This document shows positions 62,801 through 64,000 of a DNA stretch of 64,000 nucleotides, piece after piece (position 1 is the first letter of the stretch; each line of letters begins with the position of its first letter). Origin of the DNA: Liolophura sinensis (lineage: Eukaryota; Mollusca; Polyplacophora; Chitonida; Chitonidae); contig NC_088306.1 of NCBI RefSeq assembly GCF_032854445.1, positions 18,511,764 through 18,575,763 on the forward strand. The letters are read 5' to 3'. The notes under the pieces were generated by a model. The model was not told the origin of the DNA. It saw only the letters and a program-made list of their open reading frames with translations, and searched no databases. The position numbers were made by a program, and so were the translations under genes.

Positions 62801-63735
62801 AAATAATAGCATTATACAAAAAGAGGTTAAATGGATGGAGTGGTCATTCATATTGCATGTATAACTATATGACCAATTTCTCTAGGAGCTCATGACTACT
62901 ACCATTTTTTTTATATCCAATGCCATCATGAGAAGGGGAGCTAAATGCAGCAGTCTAGATACATAATGCACTGAGGCTGACCTGTAGAATGGGCCTCCAG
63001 TCCAGAGCGGAGGAGCTCATGTACACCATACCGTTCCTGGAGACAGTAGCTGGGGAGGCATTGTCAATGTTGTGCACCTCAAACACGATCTTACATGTGG
63101 GGGACATGGGAATACGATCACCATTGGCCAGTGTCAAGGTTTTGTTATCATCCAGCACAGAGTTCAGATTCTCAATCCAGATGGCATCTACTGGCCCATC
63201 CAGCACAATCCAGACATGTTCACCTGAAGGGCAGGCACATTAGAGAATGTTAAAGATATTATTATCGCAGAGAAATCTACGGTCAGATGTATTGGGTGAG
63301 GACATAAGAAGGCCTGGAGTAAACTACTATCTTTCACCAGATACCTGGAAAAGGGCCATCAAAGGGCCACATGCATAGAGAATAAAATCTTTATTTCAGG
63401 ACATGTGAAATTATTACTCTGAGATTGGATTACAGATTTAAATAGTTAAGCTGCATGTAGGATAAGAAAAGAAAACAACATTGCTCACCTTTCTTGGCCT
63501 TCAGTGTCCTCCTCCAGAGCGTAGAGAAAATGCCATCAGTCCAGTCATTGGTGGCAACATCTAGCCGACCAAACATCTGCGGAGCTGTGATAGCCTTGGG
63601 GTTCATCCTCATCTCTCTGTGGGCAGTGCCGCAGTCAGTCATAGCCTTCATCAGTACATGGATACAGCATGACTTTCCCGCACCACTTGGCCCCAGGGTC
63701 ATCATCCCGTGACGTACACGCTGGGTCTCAAAAAG
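13623..63735 (-). CDS. DNAH5/8: Axonemal outer-arm dynein heavy chain, DNAH5/DNAH8 type, C-terminal 2,374 residues in 45 exons
   Basis: Motor subunit of the ciliary/flagellar outer dynein arm: ATP hydrolysis in the AAA ring drives microtubule sliding. The window holds everything from the AAA2 P-loop to the stop codon; AAA1, the linker and the tail lie to the right. I located 45 exons with GT-AG borders. Their phases chain without a break and the summed length (7,125 nt after allowing for 11 single-base indels) is a multiple of three. P-loops are GPSGAGKS (AAA2), GEQGTAKT (AAA3) and GVGGSGKQS (AAA4). Long segments match the DNAH5/DNAH8 class, for example [26 protein letters not shown] and the C-terminus [10 protein letters not shown]. 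Invertebrates often have one gene for the vertebrate DNAH5/DNAH8 pair, so the exact paralogue is not resolvable. Seven exons between 28.0 and 46.6 kb carry frame-breaking indels. Confidence 0.97.
14030..14530. repeat. ~100-130-bp imperfect tandem repeat in the last dynein intron
   Basis: ccttaaggctg followed by cccatgttaccacctcagtc recurs at about 14090, 14188, 14322, 14437 and 14513 with variable spacing. It contains no exon. Confidence 0.85.
15985..16060. repeat. Fragment of a second interspersed repeat (ggtggaggaaaccagagtaa family)
   Basis: Shares ggaggaaaccagagtaaacc and (c)ttggcaacttactcacaaac with segments at 20190-20340, 29840-30130, 34080-34270 and 63280-63345. Confidence 0.55.
18233..18362. 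mobile_element. Fold-back MITE, relative of 12676-12806
   Basis: Shares the interior catggtagttgc ... cgtaacgtcaaga and a distal ggaaaccgggctc. The ends are more diverged than in the 12676 copy. Confidence 0.5.
20371..20552 (-). mobile_element. SINE family 1, minus strand, tail truncated
   Basis: On the minus strand the head reads ctgtagccaatggggttagc (box A-like), then box B-like gagttcaaatccagctc. The body gctttgcctggtttcctccc follows. The distal A/T tail is missing. Confidence 0.8.
21045..23880 (-). repeat. 86-bp tandem array built from an exon end, its splice donor and intron start (33 donor copies)
   Basis: The array lies in the phase-0 dynein intron between exons 23819-23971 and 20704-20859. 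Each minus-strand unit has ~56-60 bp of the exon's 3' end (encoding [17 protein letters not shown]), CAG|GTATGT, and ~26-30 bp of intron start. Donor positions run from 23817 down to 21084: 31 steps of 86 bp and one of 67 bp, where a 19-bp block (gagggtggggctctgtggt) is missing near 21452. Only the rightmost donor belongs to the authentic exon. Four copies (about 21425, 22352, 22782 and 23470) carry GTATAT instead of GTATGT. The leftmost unit breaks off into unique sequence at 21045-21062. Open frames across the array are by-products. Confidence 0.97.
23819..30410 (-). CDS. DNAH5/8: Dynein exons for AAA6, with five single-base indels
   Basis: Exons 30295-30410 ([20 protein letters not shown]), 28797-28988 ([29 protein letters not shown]), 28034-28156 ([20 protein letters not shown]), 27090-27208 ([20 protein letters not shown]), 26289-26491 ([39 protein letters not shown]), 25136-25209 ([20 protein letters not shown]) and 23819-23971 ([36 protein letters not shown]). 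Indels: +1 near the 5' end of 30295-30410; +1, +1 and -1 in 28797-28988; +1 (TTGG for TGG) in 28034-28156. The last exon is the source of the 86-bp array downstream. Confidence 0.94.
24838..24980 (+). mobile_element. SINE family 1, 5' truncated
   Basis: ctgccagcaacctgaggaag, then tctcccacaacaatgctgg, gtgaaatattcttgagta and an aatcaaataaataaatg tail. Confidence 0.8.
26088..26218. mobile_element. Small MITE-like fold-back element (tttcatgaa family)
   Basis: Begins caatttcattaagcccatt and ends gtgctttatgaaacctgc. The interior taagccctaaacttctatg matches the copies at 3290 and 9348. Confidence 0.7.
27652..27831. repeat. 90-bp direct duplication (2 copies)
   Basis: acatctcaccgacaatcaat starts at 27652 and again at 27742. 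The copies are almost identical over 90 bp (agtccg versus aggtcg). It lies in a dynein intron. Confidence 0.92.
31469..37833 (-). CDS. DNAH5/8: Dynein exons for AAA5, with one frameshift
   Basis: Exons 37665-37833 ([20 protein letters not shown]), 35511-35666 ([19 protein letters not shown]), 34787-34942 ([38 protein letters not shown]), 33618-33707 ([20 protein letters not shown]), 33264-33356 ([20 protein letters not shown]), 32418-32521 and 31469-31607 ([20 protein letters not shown]). In 32418-32521 a base is missing near 32503: minus-strand GCTGACGCACC where GAC-CGC-ACC is expected. The frame then resumes as [20 protein letters not shown], and the length of 104 fits an expected 105. Confidence 0.94.
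32612..33041. repeat. ~20-23-bp tandem repeat (acagcagtaaataaagctg), about 19 copies
   Basis: Units of cagcagtaaataaagctgtg with small indels fill this part of the dynein intron between exons 32418-32521 and 33264-33356. Long minus-strand open frames (repeated YCCL) are artefacts of the repeat. Confidence 0.93.
33748..34021 (-). mobile_element. SINE family 1, near full length (~270 bp)
   Basis: Minus strand: head ccttggctgagttggttagc (box A-like), box B-like gagttcgagcccagctcatg, body gggctctgcc, and a tail complementary to gtttgattggtgttttac. This is the best-preserved copy here. Confidence 0.85.
34373..34628 (-). mobile_element. SINE family 1 with an internal G-rich expansion
   Basis: Same landmarks (ttgattagtgttttatgcc, gccggagaggaatccagcat, gatttgaactcacagc). 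The middle is replaced by a run of A then G (34460-34516). Confidence 0.8.
35932..36240 (+). mobile_element. SINE family 2: tRNA-like head, (ACTC)n tail
   Basis: Box A-like gattggtagagcgtccgc and box B-like ggtcaatcctgggttg are followed by a unique body and gttgagtacgacgtttaacc, then (cact)n. Length is ~305 bp, in a dynein intron. Confidence 0.8.
36510..37612. repeat. Older interspersed repeat, split by the piggyBac-like insertion
   Basis: Left part 36510-36697 (gaaatgacaggatgtcatgt, ttcagtttgaatgg, caatcagaagagaata) and right part 37491-37612 (gtagtttgggaagagatgc, cagggtgattcc). Both correspond in order to the copy at 52640-53160. Confidence 0.75.
36702..37486 (+). mobile_element. piggyBac-like DNA transposon remnant flanked by TTAA (785 bp)
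   Basis: TTAA at 36698-36701 and 37487-37490 flank inverted ends CTCATTCG / aaatgag. A TATA box (gtataaaac) lies near 36817. Inside, one frame reads a broken acidic stretch ([13 protein letters not shown], stop, [20 protein letters not shown]) like the acidic N-termini of piggyBac transposases. The catalytic core is absent, so this is an internally deleted remnant. Superfamily assignment rests on TTAA plus the acidic region and is inference. Confidence 0.6.
38356..38633. repeat. 27-bp tandem repeat, about 10 copies
   Basis: tgggtcatacaatgtggtgc recurs every 27 bp; one copy is 26 bp. It lies in the intron immediately left of dynein exon 38646-38773, ending about 13 bp from that exon's donor. 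Frames stay open on both strands because 27 is divisible by 3. Confidence 0.95.
38646..39686 (-). CDS. DNAH5/8: Dynein exons for stalk helix CC2
   Basis: Exons 39549-39686 ([40 protein letters not shown]) and 38646-38773 ([40 protein letters not shown]). This is a long charged coiled coil returning from the MTBD to AAA5. Both are intact. Confidence 0.95.
40932..41770 (-). CDS. DNAH5/8: Dynein exons for the microtubule-binding domain
   Basis: Exons 41603-41770 ([45 protein letters not shown]) and 40932-41147 ([57 protein letters not shown]). The [17 protein letters not shown] block is the standard helix entry of the dynein MTBD at the stalk tip. Both exons are open and in phase. Confidence 0.95.
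41296..41535 (+). mobile_element. SINE family 1, plus strand, near full length
   Basis: Head cctctgtggccgagggagtt resembles a tRNA-Ser/Leu D-arm. The body is ccgggctctgcctggtttcc, and the tail is gtgaaatattcttgagta then accaatcaaataaataag. Confidence 0.87.
42514..45692 (-). CDS. DNAH5/8: Dynein exons for stalk helix CC1, with four single-base deletions
   Basis: Exons 45473-45692 and 42514-42689. The first encodes [12 protein letters not shown], a shifted stretch, then [20 protein letters not shown] and [11 protein letters not shown]. It is 220 nt against an expected 223, with bases missing after the SY codons (CC to C), in GATTTGG (to GATTGG) and in ACTGGGTTAG (to ACTGGTTAG). The second encodes [20 protein letters not shown] then [11 protein letters not shown], loses one base near 42593-42600, and resumes [18 protein letters not shown]. 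The Ala/Glu/Lys-rich heptads form the antiparallel coiled-coil stalk. Confidence 0.93.
43130..43380. repeat. Interspersed repeat, related to 54890-55170
   Basis: Two imperfect internal copies of ggtctttgatatRc(a/g)aatcg ... tggccactg. The same words recur at 54890-55170. Confidence 0.6.
43447..44486. repeat. 24-bp minisatellite, about 42 copies (1.04 kb)
   Basis: The unit gaagccatgaaggggcatgg plus tgta has length variants. Higher-order repeats carry aatggacaaggg and ctatgcaagagcatgg. It lies in the dynein intron between exons 42514-42689 and 45473-45692. Long frames on both strands ([16 protein letters not shown]) follow from the period being divisible by 3. Confidence 0.95.
44641..44786. 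mobile_element. Long imperfect inverted repeat (fold-back element)
   Basis: Left arm 44641-44695 (gtacactggacaaggcattt...ggtttattgtcac) and right arm 44735-44786, with a ~40-bp loop that itself contains gatgc...gcatc. It shares arm words with the palindrome at 52290-52390. Confidence 0.8.
46351..49541 (-). CDS. DNAH5/8: Dynein exons for AAA4, with one frameshift
   Basis: Exons 49411-49541 ([16 protein letters not shown], Walker [10 protein letters not shown]), 48088-48241 ([15 protein letters not shown], Walker [16 protein letters not shown]), 46984-47148 ([35 protein letters not shown]) and 46351-46576 ([31 protein letters not shown]...SYFER). In the last, the frame breaks at 46514-46519. 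Minus-strand TGTACATGGAC lacks one base against the expected Cys-Thr-Met-Asp, and the frame resumes one base out. Splice sites and the exon length (226, expected 227) fit a single-base deletion. Confidence 0.93.
49905..50575. repeat. 60-bp tandem repeat, about 11 copies
   Basis: ttctcctcaa followed by gtgtttgcata recurs at about 49978, 50038, 50098, 50158 and 50218, then with drifting spacing. It lies in the dynein intron right of the AAA3-end exon 51037-51159. Confidence 0.93.
50785..51020 (+). mobile_element. SINE family 1, ending ~17 bp from a dynein splice donor
   Basis: caacccaggagcttctcacc, ctcatgctggcttcatctcc, gtaagtgaaatattctagag and a gaataaataaataaatgc tail. Exon 51037-51159 has its donor at 51035-51036. 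Confidence 0.85.
51037..60365 (-). CDS. DNAH5/8: Dynein exons for AAA3
   Basis: Exons 60231-60365 (Walker A GEQGTAKT), 59189-59311 ([20 protein letters not shown], Walker [16 protein letters not shown]), 58110-58323 ([35 protein letters not shown]), 57173-57279 ([14 protein letters not shown]), 54382-54545 ([20 protein letters not shown]), 53850-54042 ([26 protein letters not shown]) and 51037-51159 ([27 protein letters not shown]). AAA3 nucleotide state gates motor activity in dyneins generally. All seven exons are open and in phase. Confidence 0.95.
51400..51800. repeat. Interspersed repeat with ~150-bp internal duplication
   Basis: aaaaaggtcaagatcactga / aaaaaggtcaaaatcactga and ttcttcctcatgc recur in two successive units, followed by ggcgggacggactgagg. 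It is not coding. Confidence 0.7.
52290..52390. mobile_element. Perfect palindrome: 48-bp arms, 5-bp spacer
   Basis: Arms at 52290-52337 and 52343-52390 are exact reverse complements (outer end gattgacagaggcattac, inner end gatttattgtg), with spacer accaa. The flanks share tatttatatag words, suggesting insertion in an older repeat. Confidence 0.93.
52640..53160. repeat. Intact-order copy of the repeat split at 36510-37612
   Basis: gaaatgacaggatgtcatgt near the left; gtagtttgggaggagatgcg and cctgtctacaga, cagggtgattca near the right. No TTAA-flanked insert is present. Confidence 0.7.
54890..55170. repeat. Interspersed repeat, related to 43130-43380
   Basis: ggtctttgatatgcaaattg, gtgaactgcat, ctctgtgaatggctgagc, then a second half with tatgcaaatcg and gatgattggctatctgtg. 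Confidence 0.6.
55880..56290. repeat. ~55-60-bp degenerate tandem repeat (taaccttcaatccatg / agctaaaaaaaagc)
   Basis: Five or six diverged units, each with a poly-A segment. The surrounding intron 54546-57172 shows no exon. Confidence 0.75.
58884..59142 (-). mobile_element. SINE family 1, minus strand, 47 bp from a dynein exon
   Basis: Tail side tttgattggtgttttacac, body ggcgggaggaaaccagtcag, head side cacgctaaccaccttgacca. Exon 59189-59311 (AAA3 Walker B) follows directly. Confidence 0.85.
59748..60035 (-). mobile_element. Two adjacent 5'-truncated SINE family 1 copies
   Basis: Tail-and-body segments at 59748-59900 (tttgattggtgttttatgcc) and 59905-60030 (tttggtgtttttacgccgta), same orientation, joined by ctgttcacatgtgatt. 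The same word ends the second copy, suggesting a duplication. Confidence 0.75.
60063..60175. mobile_element. MITE with perfect 20-bp terminal inverted repeats
   Basis: ggggccactttcacaaaact (60063-60082) is exactly complementary to 60156-60175. Total length is 113 bp, with no coding capacity. Confidence 0.8.
61156..63735 (-). CDS. DNAH5/8: Dynein exons for AAA2: P-loop, Walker B and following small domain
   Basis: Exons 63489-63735, 62982-63223, 62122-62262, 61632-61866 and 61156-61298. The first starts [10 protein letters not shown] and carries Walker A GPSGAGKS and [15 protein letters not shown]. The second has the Walker B-like [15 protein letters not shown], then [14 protein letters not shown], where an asparagine replaces the usual hydrophobic or Cys residue after SR. 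The third to fifth ([73 protein letters not shown]) form the lid and the lead-in to AAA3. All frames are intact. The 265 bp right of 63735 show no further exon. Confidence 0.95.
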
Positions 63736-64000
63736 CTTCAGGAAAAAGGCAGAGACTGGGTGGTTTTAAACACAACATGACGTATCACACGCATGAGCAC
63801 ATTGTATGTCAGTAAGAGAAGGCAGGTTGGTAAAATATATAACTTGATGTCACTGCCATATCACTAGAAAATGTAAAAGATATATGAGGACATTATTGAC
63901 ACTGTAAGAAACATACTTTATGCACATGAAATTCATACTATCAAACTGTACATCACTGTGGTTTTCACGCTTTTGACATTTTAGATAGCAACATCACATG

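Noticed and set aside
1-64000. A new multi-gene system linking the collagen, GPCR and dynein genes
   Set aside because: The three genes belong to unrelated, well-known pathways, are on different strands with kilobase spacing, and show no shared regulatory sequence that I could see.

Overview
The window is animal nuclear DNA: split genes with GT-AG introns, dense short tandem repeats, and many SINE and MITE copies. The SINE families (tRNA-like heads, tails ending in accaatcaaataaataaa or (ACTC)n) and the gene content suggest a lophotrochozoan, most likely a mollusc. That assignment is an inference; no species marker is present.

Layout. (1) 1-7043, plus strand: 3' end of a type IV collagen gene of the alpha-2 class. 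Four Gly-X-Y exons and three exons for the complete 12-cysteine NC1 domain are visible; the 5' part lies left of the window. (2) 7044-11269: intergenic, with MITEs, a SINE tail, a Tc1/mariner-like remnant and an (AT)n tract. (3) 11270-12370, plus strand: an intronless class A GPCR of 366 residues. (4) 13623-63735, minus strand: the C-terminal 2,374 residues of a DNAH5/DNAH8-type axonemal outer-arm dynein heavy chain in 45 exons. They run from the AAA2 P-loop through AAA3, AAA4, stalk, microtubule-binding domain, AAA5, AAA6 and the C-terminal domain to the stop; the 5' half lies right of the window. I placed every exon by splice sites and phase, and the summed phases close in frame once 11 single-base indels are allowed for.

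The three genes have unrelated jobs (basement membrane, signalling, ciliary motility). Nothing suggests a shared operon-like system; the dynein gene converges on the GPCR.

The most unusual structure is 21061-23880. An 86-bp unit made of the last 56-60 bp of a dynein exon, its splice donor and the first ~26-30 bp of the intron is repeated, giving 33 copies of the donor, of which only the rightmost belongs to the authentic exon. Other points of interest are a cluster of frame-breaking single-base indels in 7 of the 17 dynein exons between 28.0 and 46.6 kb, a 785-bp TTAA-flanked piggyBac-like remnant inserted inside an older repeat, a perfect 48-bp-arm palindrome, and a GPCR with a non-standard TM6 motif.
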